A DNA stretch of 64,000 nucleotides. It comes from an uncultured Prevotellaceae bacterium. Lineage in GTDB: Bacteria; Bacteroidota; Bacteroidia; Bacteroidales; Bacteroidaceae. A program made the position numbers and the translations under genes. Below are positions 44,201 through 52,298 of the stretch, piece by piece. The notes under the pieces were generated by a model, which ran no database searches, was not told the DNA's origin, and saw only the letters and a program-made list of their open reading frames with translations. The stretch is from contig ONCQ01000010.1 in the NCBI GenBank assembly GCA_900316355.1, positions 1 to 64,000 on the forward strand. The letters run 5' to 3'. How positions within the stretch are numbered: position 1 is the stretch's first letter; every line of letters starts with the position of its first letter.

Positions 44201-44367
44201 AGACGAAATATCTTAATGTCAATCTGCGTGAGACAGAAGTGAAGCCTGCGATTGTTGATATTGTCATTGATAAGCTTGTTAAGGACTTTGACGGCAACAC
44301 AGGTGTTCCTGAATATGAATATCTCGAGCTGCAAGCCCAAAAAGCGATAAAAATGTTAGACCTGTAA
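41221..44367 (+). CDS. Tubulin-like (Tubulin_2-type) GTPase-like protein 1
   Basis: A 1048-residue protein. The N-terminal motif NILVGLGGTGGKILKAIRKRL (about 8-28) and the tubulin/FtsZ-type glycine loop LSGGTGSGS (about 159-167) mark a nucleotide-binding tubulin-like domain of the Tubulin_2 family. A further YFANAYAALKEIND segment follows near residue 215. The remaining 700 residues are mostly helical with charged stretches and are not recognised. FtsZ is about 400 residues, so this is not FtsZ. It probably binds GTP and may polymerise, but neither can be shown here. A second, divergent homologue ends the operon. Confidence 0.85.
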   Translation: MANEIRNNILVGLGGTGGKILKAIRKRLNQEYSEEELNSIPISFLYVDSTDTDRISKETGEDMFDEGEFLYIQGKNIKDVLKSPSSFPKLAGIIENPEGLMKAIGDVGAAAGQKRRAGRMLFAMNIDKYIESIKKRRQEAHKKNTTNCAKNRIFVFTGLSGGTGSGSIIDVIAQTRNIDEFRDRKETEIIVFAMVPELTPPGRADVAGRYFANAYAALKEINDLQLGNYKPFNVAGGMYDHLDLGELPANGVYLFSDRNEYGKQIPRPEGKDSELYSIVGDFAYARMFMGEINDDSTQLDDNYKSSSAGMLDEFRRSYSFENIEDFRKETDVKDRPFHSKAFSSLGVKRMVIPDNEILEYFVYSFGRQALLQMLYNNWVKDKGFAAEPSNNPFHDDNTAEKSIRWKITKEYLTLDLSIFPDRNFARLNDYWEHSYPEWLKEALNRNGTGYEDPVGKLEQLFVGAFEGNEMAASKFRNKGVRQWYDNALSDIDDYAKQIANNIKMDLFNDWCNGSLSVYDTDKRLQSIIDEVVTRKKELHNEYTSTLSQCDLDQAERDASLSDYLEKKKGLFFAMKRAGLTERHARQCYNLYKDKTRVVALDFGCKLVDKVLSELRGLLNEVQDFQKEMVENIADAATLIGNRCNDDTTHFDLDGYVIRFYDSNKVREFVEKVVRDKKLMDQVFEALRTGILNFLENKADAFVGVKNTLRMKSLPNLLFGILSNVTEAIHDELCVKEKDKLLHRNILTQMAELYKGDQIGRLAEDMIQKGGTYLEINDTELDKVKGLKDPNSVKGKTIAIKTVFIQLPRVEGNNSEMAQDFSKKLKDELKKKVSSGIEVVVDTNGTKSNEISVMSVVYCFPVRVLKHLPSYAEKYNYLTIKDPNAEFNRLMLHSEGKGDQFTPLELPEDKSISELRDMYIPYLMLAYGTGVIKYGETKDGTGRKYYCTIRSFAGVENMEKIGDGYTSFKDLVYSNILRDETLMENIQKQASKALQTKYLNVNLRETEVKPAIVDIVIDKLVKDFDGNTGVPEYEYLELQAQKAIKMLDL

Positions 44368-44397
44368 ATGTAAAACGAAATCATATTTGATACAATA

Positions 44398-45294
44398 ATG
44401 GGAACACAAGAGAATTTGAATAAATTTAAGATTGGCGAGTGTCATAATGTTGGCAACTGTCCGCATATTGGCGAGAAGCAGGCTATTCCCTCGGACGTAG
44501 CTAACTCTGGCGGCTTCAAGTGCAAATATTGCGGAGCGCAGTTGCATGAAGTCCAAAAACCGAAATCATTCTTCGAGAAATACGGGAAGATTATTGGCAT
44601 TATAGCTGCAGTTCTCGTCCTTCTTGGCGTAGGCTTCGGCCTTTACAAGTCTTGTGCAGGCAGCAATAAATCTGCGGAGACGGAGGAAACAGTGGGACAG
44701 GATGAGCCTGTTACGGAGCCTGTTTCTCCTCAAGCTCCCCAAACGGTTTATGTCAAGCAAATCACAGCTGACAGCAAGACCCTTTCTTTGAAGGAAGGTA
44801 AAACACAGAAGCTGACACTGAATGTGGTTCCTGCGCAGAACGATGAGCAAATCATTGTTCAAAACAGCGACGGGACAGTAGCTTCTGCTACCGAAACGGC
44901 TCCGTGCATTTATGAAATCAAAGCCCTCAAAGCTGGTACGGCTAGCATCTCCTTCATGGCCGACCAGTCCGGCGTGCAGGAAGTCGTGACGGTGACAGTG
45001 GAGAAGGAAAAGACGGAGCTCGCGACCAGTGGTCAGTCAACCTCATCTGGCACAGGCACCCTTAATTTAGGTTATGCAATCTACAAGGGTGAAAAGAGGA
45101 ACGGCCAACCCCATGGTACTGGCACCCTCACTTTCAAGAGTGCCCATCTCATTGACAGTCGTGACCCGAAGGATCGCGTGGCAGAGGCTGGTGACTATGT
45201 AAGTGGTTTGTTCTATCAGGGCCATGTTGAAACTGCAAAGTGGTATGGTGCGGATGGTAGTCTCAAGGGAAGTCTTCTCCTGGGACGCCCGTGA
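44398..45294 (+). CDS. Zinc-ribbon, TM, Ig-like and MORN-like protein
   Basis: A 298-residue multi-domain protein. The cytoplasmic N-terminus has Cys pairs in ECHNVGNCPHIG and FKCKYCGAQL, a zinc ribbon. A single membrane helix spans about 66-86 (IIGIIAAVLVLLGVGFGLY). After a Glu/Pro-rich linker comes a BIG2-type Ig-like domain (about 115-200). A C-terminal MORN-like segment has YKGEKRNGQPHGTGTLTF. The layout places a metal-binding tip in the cytoplasm and an Ig/MORN part outside the inner membrane. It could connect the tubulin-like protein with the exported proteins that follow. Confidence 0.8.
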   Translation: MGTQENLNKFKIGECHNVGNCPHIGEKQAIPSDVANSGGFKCKYCGAQLHEVQKPKSFFEKYGKIIGIIAAVLVLLGVGFGLYKSCAGSNKSAETEETVGQDEPVTEPVSPQAPQTVYVKQITADSKTLSLKEGKTQKLTLNVVPAQNDEQIIVQNSDGTVASATETAPCIYEIKALKAGTASISFMADQSGVQEVVTVTVEKEKTELATSGQSTSSGTGTLNLGYAIYKGEKRNGQPHGTGTLTFKSAHLIDSRDPKDRVAEAGDYVSGLFYQGHVETAKWYGADGSLKGSLLLGRP

Positions 45295-45306
45295 ACAATG
45301 TAATCT

Positions 45307-46257
45307 GTGAAACGAGTGCTTTACATCTATATATTCCTCTCGTCTGTCCTCACTGCTTGGGGGCAGACGGGCGGGAATGTAGATGTGGCATCTATGTTGC
45401 AAAGTTTCGTGAAACGCTATGCTCAGGAGCTGTCGGCATTGAATAATTCGTTAGTTGTAGAGCAACGCTTGGCAGACGACAAAGTGCTGTTCCGTTTGGG
45501 GACACTGAATGACCTGCGACATCTGCCGGATAATGCCAATCTGGACATTACACATGGCGATGGCTACTATGAGATGACGTGGTCACGCGACACAATCCCA
45601 TTCCTCTGCATTGCTTTCCCAGCGCAGAACACACTCATCACGGGGCTTTCGCAGCGTCAACTTGTGGAACAGCTCCCGCTAGAGATTCAGCAACAGTCTA
45701 AAGGCTTCATGCTGCCGAGTGTTCCGACAAAGCTGGAGAAGATTTCTGATGAGGTGTGGGCTACGCCTTGGAAGAGTTACTACCTTAACGCCCTCAATGA
45801 TGCATTGTACTATGAGAAGTTGGGGGATAGCTACGTGCCACTCTTCACCGACCGTCATCGCGATTTCTCGGCTTGCAATCTCTTGCACGGTCTCATTGAC
45901 CGCGACTATCGTCTATTCATAGACCTCTCTTTATTCGATTTCAGCAGCAAACGTTTCATTGTATCCCTCTCGCAGTGGGTCAACCTGTGTCGAACGCATG
46001 GCATGTACGTCTATTGCGGTATTGAGGAAGAGCGGGAGGATGGACTTAAAATGCTCCTTATTGCAGAACAGCGTGAGTTGAAGTACAATCATATGCTTTC
46101 CATCATCATTCCGGATCGTTTTGTCCTTGACTCCACTGTTGTGCTGAAGGCACGCCTCAATGCCTACATTCCAACGCACAATGTGGCTAATTTATATAAG
46201 CAATATGCCGCGAAGAAGGAACATCCAAAGTATAAAGTTAAAACATCTCGAAAGTAA
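45307..46257 (+). CDS. Exported protein of unknown function (tubulin-like operon)
   Basis: A 316-residue protein starting at GTG, with signal peptide MKRVLYIYIFLSSVLTAWG. The mature part shows no domain I recognise. Phrases include DITHGDGYYEMTWSRDTIPF and HDRNFSACNLLHG-like DRHRDFSACNLLHG. It begins 12 bp after the MORN-like gene and its stop overlaps the next ATG (TAATG), so it is tightly coupled to both. Confidence 0.75.
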   Translation: MKRVLYIYIFLSSVLTAWGQTGGNVDVASMLQSFVKRYAQELSALNNSLVVEQRLADDKVLFRLGTLNDLRHLPDNANLDITHGDGYYEMTWSRDTIPFLCIAFPAQNTLITGLSQRQLVEQLPLEIQQQSKGFMLPSVPTKLEKISDEVWATPWKSYYLNALNDALYYEKLGDSYVPLFTDRHRDFSACNLLHGLIDRDYRLFIDLSLFDFSSKRFIVSLSQWVNLCRTHGMYVYCGIEEEREDGLKMLLIAEQRELKYNHMLSIIIPDRFVLDSTVVLKARLNAYIPTHNVANLYKQYAAKKEHPKYKVKTSRK

Positions 46258-47030
46258 TGCTCAAGAAACGTCTATTGTTTACGATATGCTTTATAGCGTT
46301 CGCTGTCATGCCCATGATGGCACAGACGGATAAGGCCAAGGAAATCAATCGCATCAAACTCAGCAGTGACTACCTCTATGCTGAAGCCACGATGAAGGAT
46401 GAGGCTGAGGCTTTGAGCGGAGCACAGGCCATCTTGGAGATGACAGTGGCAGATTGGATGGCGGGACAGACGCAAGCAGAAAAGGTTGAATCCTATGTGA
46501 TACAAGCTAAGCAACACTTCACACCCATTATAACGAAGCGTGGACAGTATTGCCGTGCATTCTTGTATGTCAAGAAGGATGAAATCATGACTATTGACCG
46601 CAGTGCGAAAGTTGTGCCGACTGAACCTGTTGAAAGACCAGCTGAGGAACCCTCGCAACAGCCTACAACGGAGACTCTTGTCGTCACTCAAACCGATCCG
46701 GAAGTGGCTGTTGTTACGGACGTGGAAGAACAGCCGGCCATCAAATCCCTTACGCCCGAAGAACAACGCTTGGCAGCAATCATGAAATTCAGCGATGTGG
46801 AAGGATGTGTCACTGCTTTAGACGCTGCTGGAAAGTTGGCGGGTTATGGTAAGAAGAAAACGATGCCTGCGGAAGGTGTCCTGCATATGCTGGTCTTTAA
46901 CCGTGCCGGAGAAATCCCCGCGGTGTTGCGTCGTGAGGAGGATGGTCAACTTCTGAATCTCCGGACTCTCAGTACAGACAACGTAAAGAACTACCCAGAC
47001 TGTGGAGCTATCTGGTTGCAATTCAAATAA
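46257..47030 (+). CDS. Exported protein of unknown function (tubulin-like operon)
   Basis: A 257-residue protein with signal peptide MLKKRLLFTICFIAFAVMPMMAQ. A helical N-terminal domain (about 25-115, YLYAEATMKDEAEALSGAQ) is joined by a Pro/Glu/Thr-rich linker (about 122-160) to a C-terminal domain of about 85 residues (LAAIMKFSDVEGCVTALDA to CGAIWLQFK). The domains are not recognised. The layout resembles periplasmic linker proteins. Start overlaps the previous stop by one base. Confidence 0.74.
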   Translation: MLKKRLLFTICFIAFAVMPMMAQTDKAKEINRIKLSSDYLYAEATMKDEAEALSGAQAILEMTVADWMAGQTQAEKVESYVIQAKQHFTPIITKRGQYCRAFLYVKKDEIMTIDRSAKVVPTEPVERPAEEPSQQPTTETLVVTQTDPEVAVVTDVEEQPAIKSLTPEEQRLAAIMKFSDVEGCVTALDAAGKLAGYGKKKTMPAEGVLHMLVFNRAGEIPAVLRREEDGQLLNLRTLSTDNVKNYPDCGAIWLQFK

Positions 47031-47056
47031 TGTAAATTGATTATAGCAAAAGAAAC

Positions 47057-48058
47057 ATGAAAAGAATCCTCAGTATTTTTGCATTGGCTGTTTCAATGAC
47101 AGCTCAGGCAGATAACATACAAGTTCAGATTACGGATGTGGATGATCCCAACATCCAGGCCGCCATGGAAGCTACTGTGGGTGTGCTTCTTGATGAGGCC
47201 AATGAAGCTCAGTCGGAAGGACGTGAATTAAACACCACAGAGATGCACTTAAATGATGGTGTCAGCACTTCACTATCCATGCTGTGGGAAAACACGCCCT
47301 TCGAGTGTGAAGACGAGGTCTTGGTGCTCCGTGCACTCACGACTTCTACGGGCTGGCAGCTCAGAAATATTCCCTTGATGATGCGTCCTATCGGCGGAAA
47401 CTTTAACGAGCGAGAGTATCATGAGGCTGTGATTGATTTCGACCGCAAAGGCCATATCGAAAGTTTCCATCTTACCATTGACCAGCAACTTTACATGCAG
47501 GTCATTAAAAGTAATCTGGAGATGACCGATTTGCGTCGTCGGCAGCTCATCCTGGACTATGTGGAGCGTTTTCGTACGGCCTACAACGAGAAAAACAAGC
47601 ACTTCCTCGAAGAGATTTTCAGTGACGATGCCCTCATCATCACTGGTAAGGTGGTCACCCAGCGTACTAAGGATGGTATCAAGTTGCCAGATAAGATTAC
47701 TTATAAGAAACAAGGAAAGCGAGAGTATTTGAATAATCTTTTTGCAATTTTTGACAGCAAAGGTCGTATTGATGTCAGCTTTGATGGAATTGATGTAATG
47801 CGTCATCCTGTCAAACCTGATTTCTATGGCGTAACTTTGCATCAAGGTTGGAGCACGTATAACAAGAATGGAACCCAGGGCTACCGCGATGAAGGATATG
47901 TCTTTCTGCTTTGGGATTTTCGTGACGAGCAACATCCTCAGATTCATGTCCGTACATGGCAGCCAGATGCATTTGACCAAACGGGCAGCGGGCAGAAGAC
48001 TCCCATTCCAAAGAACCAGGTCTTCAGTCTCGCCGACTTTGACCTTGACGAAGACTGA
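47057..48058 (+). CDS. Exported NTF2-like domain protein (tubulin-like operon)
   Basis: A 333-residue protein with signal peptide MKRILSIFALAVSMTAQA. The N-terminal half is not recognised. Residues about 165-320 read as a SnoaL/NTF2-like domain: VERFRTAYNEKNKHFLEEIF, DALIITGKVV, then strands ending FLLWDFRDEQHPQIHVRTWQP. Such domains bind small ligands or act as scaffolds. It lies 26 bp after the preceding gene and 20-44 bp before the next. Confidence 0.74.
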   Translation: MKRILSIFALAVSMTAQADNIQVQITDVDDPNIQAAMEATVGVLLDEANEAQSEGRELNTTEMHLNDGVSTSLSMLWENTPFECEDEVLVLRALTTSTGWQLRNIPLMMRPIGGNFNEREYHEAVIDFDRKGHIESFHLTIDQQLYMQVIKSNLEMTDLRRRQLILDYVERFRTAYNEKNKHFLEEIFSDDALIITGKVVTQRTKDGIKLPDKITYKKQGKREYLNNLFAIFDSKGRIDVSFDGIDVMRHPVKPDFYGVTLHQGWSTYNKNGTQGYRDEGYVFLLWDFRDEQHPQIHVRTWQPDAFDQTGSGQKTPIPKNQVFSLADFDLDED

Positions 48059-48102
48059 TTGTATGATGTGATTAACGTATGAACACGTCAGCATACGAAC
48101 TC

Positions 48103-49182
48103 ATGAAAAAGAGCATTCTATTCATCCTCTTGATACTCTGTGTATTCCAGACGAAAGCACAGGAGATAAAAGTGAAGAGTATTGTCTGGGCGCAAAGTGA
48201 TTTGTCAGCTCGAACGAATCCGCGTATGAGTGCCGACGGACAGGCTTGCGCCCTCATTCGCATTGTTGTTCCGATGGTTAAGAACATTCAGTTCAGTAAC
48301 ACCCTCATGATAGGTGAACAGGAGTATATTCCTGGTGAGTACAAAGTGTGGGTCTATCCAGGCACCAAGAAACTGAAGTTCCGCCATGAGAACTATCCCT
48401 CAGGAGAAATCATTTTTGCAGACTATCTGAAGGATGATCAAGGTAGCCCAATTGCCATCGAGGGTAAATGTGTGTATCGTATCGAACTCGATGTTCCCAC
48501 CATCGCCACCACTTTCGACGAACTCATCGATATCGCCCGCGAGTACAGTCGTAATTATCCCAGCCACCCGGAAAGTAGTTATTATCTGGCTGCCATCACA
48601 GCTTATGATCAGGCGATAGGGCATAATGACTGCCCGCAAACCGAACGAGAGTCTATTCTTGAGGAACGCAACCGCATGGCGGCCATTCGAAAGACAGCTT
48701 ATTTTCGGGAGCGTTCAGACTCATTGGCTCGCAAGGCTGAAGCAGAGAAGGGTTTCGAAAGCGATGAGGTCTATAAATATCTCAGCGGAGAATACAAGTT
48801 CATCTCCAAGTTAGTGGAGGATTATCCCGAGGTGCCAGGCTTTAAACCTATTATGGAGGAAGTCTATCAAAGACTCATTAAACACCCAAGGGCTTCTGAG
48901 ACGGTAAAGAAAGAGGTCACAATCCAGCGTCAGCAGATTACGGGCCGTGTGAGCTTCAAGAATGAATATGAAGCTATCCCCTTCAACACCCTCAATGTTT
49001 ATGCTTCCGCCACCTCTAAGATAGACCCCAAGAATTGCCGCCTCATTGGACATGTGAGGGCCAACGGCACTTTCACCATTGTCGTTCCGGACGATATGAA
49101 ATACATCTTTGTCGATGGAGAGAAGAAAAATGCACATTTAGTCAGTCCGTCAGATACTACTCTGGACATTATTATTCACTAA
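48103..49182 (+). CDS. Exported PEGA-like/TPR-like protein (tubulin-like operon)
   Basis: A 359-residue protein with signal peptide MKKSILFILLILCVFQTKAQ. The mature N-terminus reads like a PEGA-type surface module (IGEQEYIPGEYKVWVYPGTKKLKF). A helical middle (IDIAREYSRNYPSHPESSYYLAAITAYDQAI and following) recalls TPR-like repeats. A C-terminal beta domain (ITGRVSFKNEYEAIPFNTLNVYASA) resembles carboxypeptidase-regulatory-type folds. I infer a periplasmic scaffold. An ATG eight codons upstream (48079) is an alternative start. Confidence 0.75.
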   Translation: MKKSILFILLILCVFQTKAQEIKVKSIVWAQSDLSARTNPRMSADGQACALIRIVVPMVKNIQFSNTLMIGEQEYIPGEYKVWVYPGTKKLKFRHENYPSGEIIFADYLKDDQGSPIAIEGKCVYRIELDVPTIATTFDELIDIAREYSRNYPSHPESSYYLAAITAYDQAIGHNDCPQTERESILEERNRMAAIRKTAYFRERSDSLARKAEAEKGFESDEVYKYLSGEYKFISKLVEDYPEVPGFKPIMEEVYQRLIKHPRASETVKKEVTIQRQQITGRVSFKNEYEAIPFNTLNVYASATSKIDPKNCRLIGHVRANGTFTIVVPDDMKYIFVDGEKKNAHLVSPSDTTLDIIIH

Positions 49183-49197
49183 ATTAATATTATTCTT

Positions 49198-50013
49198 ATG
49201 AAAAAAATTCTTTTTATGACACTGGCCATGCTGACGCTTGGTAGTGTAATGACTGTAACCGCAGCTCCTAAGGACAAGAAAAAGAAGGAAATCAAATGGG
49301 ATTGGGATGGCACACGCTCTGGTAATGCTACGATTGACAACTACCTTGTGGCCATTGATAACACCTACAAGAAGATCCAGACCTACAAGGAAACGATGGA
49401 CAGTTACCAGATGAAAGGTGATACCATCAACATCAATGGCAAGTACTATGCTGTGGCATATATGCTGAATGCTGAGGGAGAGATGGTGACGCGTGGACAG
49501 GTAAACTGGCAGTGTGCAAGTGCCGTGGCAGATGGTATGAATATCGTTCTGGACATCACCAATGCCCAACTTCTTACTGTCGATGCGACCTTGGCTCTTC
49601 CTGAACTTGGTCTCAAAGCCCTTTCTTTTGGTAAGTATGTGAAGGGCGGTGCTGCTGTGTTCACCCAAGGCATCAAGGAAATCAAGGCAATTCGCGGCAC
49701 ATGGGTCGCCAATTCCAAGAAATGGAAGGCCCTGAAGAATGGTGCTATTCAGGATCCCGCTTCGCTGAATTATTTCGATGAGGCTGCTCTAAAGAATCTG
49801 AATAAATGCTGTTATATCAAAGAGATACAGCCGGAAGATGCGGACTATACTGCCATTGTCGAGTCCAAGAAGGCTAAGAGCGAGGAAGAACTCAAGGCTG
49901 ATGCTGATGCTTTCGCACAGCAGATTGCCAAATACAATGTGGCTCCCGAGGATGCCAGCAAGAGCCTCGATGACATCTCCGATGAAGAACTGGAGAAGGA
50001 GCTGAACGCGTAA
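49198..50013 (+). CDS. Exported acidic-tailed protein (tubulin-like operon)
   Basis: A 271-residue protein with signal peptide MKKILFMTLAMLTLGSVMTVTA and a Lys-rich stretch just after it. The mature part is helical with no recognised domain and ends in an acidic helix (DASKSLDDISDEELEKELNA). It starts 15 bp after the preceding gene. A strong terminator-type hairpin follows its stop, so it may be the last gene of the first transcript. Confidence 0.75.
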   Translation: MKKILFMTLAMLTLGSVMTVTAAPKDKKKKEIKWDWDGTRSGNATIDNYLVAIDNTYKKIQTYKETMDSYQMKGDTININGKYYAVAYMLNAEGEMVTRGQVNWQCASAVADGMNIVLDITNAQLLTVDATLALPELGLKALSFGKYVKGGAAVFTQGIKEIKAIRGTWVANSKKWKALKNGAIQDPASLNYFDEAALKNLNKCCYIKEIQPEDADYTAIVESKKAKSEEELKADADAFAQQIAKYNVAPEDASKSLDDISDEELEKELNA

Positions 50014-50024
50014 TTCTCTTTCAC

Positions 50025-50076
50025 AATCGGTATAGTGATGAGTGGTGACCAGCCAGTCATTACTATACCGATTTTA
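50025..50076 (+). terminator. Strong intrinsic terminator inside the tubulin-like locus
   Basis: AATCGGTATAGTGATGA (50025-50041) pairs over 17 bp with TCATTACTATACCGATT (50057-50073), followed by TTATAA. One G-U pair is included. The arm covers an upstream in-frame ATG of the next gene, which argues for the later start. Confidence 0.75.
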
Positions 50077-50095
50077 TAACATATATTTTAGCTTT

Positions 50096-52264
50096 ATGAG
50101 AAACCTTTGTAACACATCTCGGCTTTTATTTCCGTTGCTCCTTATTTTTTGTATTAATGTATATTCTCATGCTCAGGACTTGAAACCAGTCATGAACCAT
50201 GGTATTATCGTGATATCAAAAGGCAATGGTAGCATCCTTTGTAATGACCAGTTCAATGTTCTTGATACAAAAGAGTTTGTACTCAAGGATAATGCTGATT
50301 TGAGTTTGAAGTTTTCTCCTAAACAAGGTTATAAATTATCGAAACTCACGATCAATGGCATTAATAAGGTTTCGGATGTTGAAGATAACCACTTAACTCT
50401 AAAGGGAATATCACGCAGAACAACTATTGTCGCAACATTCAATAATAATGAGGAGATAGATGATGTTGTCAAACTAACGATTACCTCAAAAGGAGACGGC
50501 ATCTTGTATTACAATAATCAGCCAATAAGCGGGTCTGGTTGGTCCACGGATGTTAAAAGAGGTTCTTTCATTCATCTAAGATGTGAACCTAAAAAAGGAA
50601 ATGAACTGAAGCGACTTTCTATTAATGGCATTTTGAGAGACATTTCAGAAGAGGGCTATTCTTTTAAAATACAAGAGACTACCTCCGTGAACGCACAATT
50701 TGAGATTTCCTCATCTGCCGATGCTGCCGCAGCTGCTGCCACAGGTGCTACAGCCACGACTCCATCAGAAGAAAAACCAAAGTTCGAGATGAATGTCTGC
50801 GGCCCGGGAAAGGCGAGTCTTAGTGGAGAGATTCAGGGTGTTATTGCTGGCAATCCCAATGACCCTTTAGCTCGCAATCACGAGACCTTCTATGTTACTA
50901 ATGGAAGTGATGTGACCATAAGGTTATCCCCCGTAAAAAATATTAAGAGATTTGTAGTTGGTTTGAAAGATTTAACTAAAACAGTTAAGTCTTCCAATGG
51001 AATATACACGGTAGGTGTGACCCATCAATTCCCTAAGTTCGGCACGACCACGGCAACAGCGGAGTTCACTCAGCGTTACAAAGTCTCAATTCAACACAAC
51101 GAATATGGAAAGTATTCGCAGTCATATGGTCTGACAAAAATGGAAGGCTCGAATAGCTATGTTATCGAGAACGGTGCTAATGGAAGACTATGGTTGGCGG
51201 CAAATAAGAATTGTCGACTCGCGGCTCTAACTGTTAATGGGATAAATATGTTGGGGAGCGTAACTCCTTCTCAAACAATTAATACGGGTGGTGGTCCGGC
51301 GTTTGACTTTGACCTGAGAAACGTGAAGGAGGATTGTAAAATTGTAATCACCTTTGCACCTGAACCGAAATTGACAATTATATGTGGACAGTATGGTAGT
51401 GCAGACCGTGCCGGAAGCATTGGTGATCCGACAAAATACATACATCATGCAGATCCGGATTATAGCATTAATGCTGGCAGCTCGCGATCCTTTAACGAAC
51501 CGTCAGCAGCTTCGACCTCTAATTTTTCAGGAAAGCCCTGGATATTAAGAACGATTGCGAATGTAGGATATGAACTGGACGCTCTAATTGTTAATGGGGT
51601 GGACATGACTTCTAGCGTTAGCAGGTATCCAGCAAGTAGCCCTCGCAATAATCAAGAGATTTGTTATTTATCGCTTGGCAATATACAACAGGATACAAGA
51701 GTTGAGATAACTTATAGGCCAATACAGACCGAAGAATGGGTGGATTTAGGAACTGGAGTAAAATGGTGTACACACAATGTTGGTGCTGCCAAAGCACAGG
51801 ATTCAGGGTACTATTATTCCTGGAAAGAAGCGAATGCTTTGAAAGTTCCAAAAGGCCGATTGCCGTCCTATGAGGAAATCCAAAGATTAATAAAAGAGTG
51901 CCATCCAGAATTTACTCAAGAAAAGGGCATTCCGGGAATTAGATTTTATCACAGGTCAGATCGTAGTAAATCCATCTTTATTCCTGCTGCAGGTTATTAT
52001 TCCCAAAGTAATCCAGACAAGATAGAAGAGCAATCTGCGGAAGGGGCTATCTGGACTTCAGATCAAACAGGGGCCAAGAGCAAAATGGGTGAAGCAATGA
52101 AGGAGCACACGATGAATCCAATATGGCTACTGATAGGAGATGCTTTTTCGTCCGAAGGATTTGATAGGGCTGCACTTGCATTCAGCGTCAAAGAACAGGT
52201 TGTCAATGCAATCAATGCTGATATTGGTGCGCGCATGAGCGTAAGACTTGTGCTTGACAAATAA
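50096..52264 (+). CDS. Large exported B-repeat protein with Fib_succ-type C-terminus
   Basis: A 722-residue protein with a signal peptide ending in YSHAQ. Several modules (about 35-105, 125-195, 320-420, 425-545) repeat a pattern of strands ending KLTINGINK, RLSINGILRD, ALTVNGINM and ALIVNGVDM, as in divergent InlB B-repeats. An Ala-rich linker lies near 208-222. The C-terminal 180 residues begin EWVDLGTGVKWCTHNVGA and contain GRLPSYEEIQRLIKEC, matching the Fibrobacter major paralogous domain common in Prevotella. It is likely a surface or periplasmic adhesin-like protein. The start was placed after the terminator hairpin. Confidence 0.8.
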   Translation: MRNLCNTSRLLFPLLLIFCINVYSHAQDLKPVMNHGIIVISKGNGSILCNDQFNVLDTKEFVLKDNADLSLKFSPKQGYKLSKLTINGINKVSDVEDNHLTLKGISRRTTIVATFNNNEEIDDVVKLTITSKGDGILYYNNQPISGSGWSTDVKRGSFIHLRCEPKKGNELKRLSINGILRDISEEGYSFKIQETTSVNAQFEISSSADAAAAAATGATATTPSEEKPKFEMNVCGPGKASLSGEIQGVIAGNPNDPLARNHETFYVTNGSDVTIRLSPVKNIKRFVVGLKDLTKTVKSSNGIYTVGVTHQFPKFGTTTATAEFTQRYKVSIQHNEYGKYSQSYGLTKMEGSNSYVIENGANGRLWLAANKNCRLAALTVNGINMLGSVTPSQTINTGGGPAFDFDLRNVKEDCKIVITFAPEPKLTIICGQYGSADRAGSIGDPTKYIHHADPDYSINAGSSRSFNEPSAASTSNFSGKPWILRTIANVGYELDALIVNGVDMTSSVSRYPASSPRNNQEICYLSLGNIQQDTRVEITYRPIQTEEWVDLGTGVKWCTHNVGAAKAQDSGYYYSWKEANALKVPKGRLPSYEEIQRLIKECHPEFTQEKGIPGIRFYHRSDRSKSIFIPAAGYYSQSNPDKIEEQSAEGAIWTSDQTGAKSKMGEAMKEHTMNPIWLLIGDAFSSEGFDRAALAFSVKEQVVNAINADIGARMSVRLVLDK

Positions 52265-52298
52265 CCAGGGGCAGCGCCCCAGTTGCTAAAGGCAAAAT

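Noticed and set aside
41221..44367. Identification as FtsZ or cell-division tubulin
   Set aside because: The protein is more than twice FtsZ length, lacks the FtsZ C-terminal peptide, and the neighbours are not division genes. Only the glycine loop and N-terminal motif are shared.
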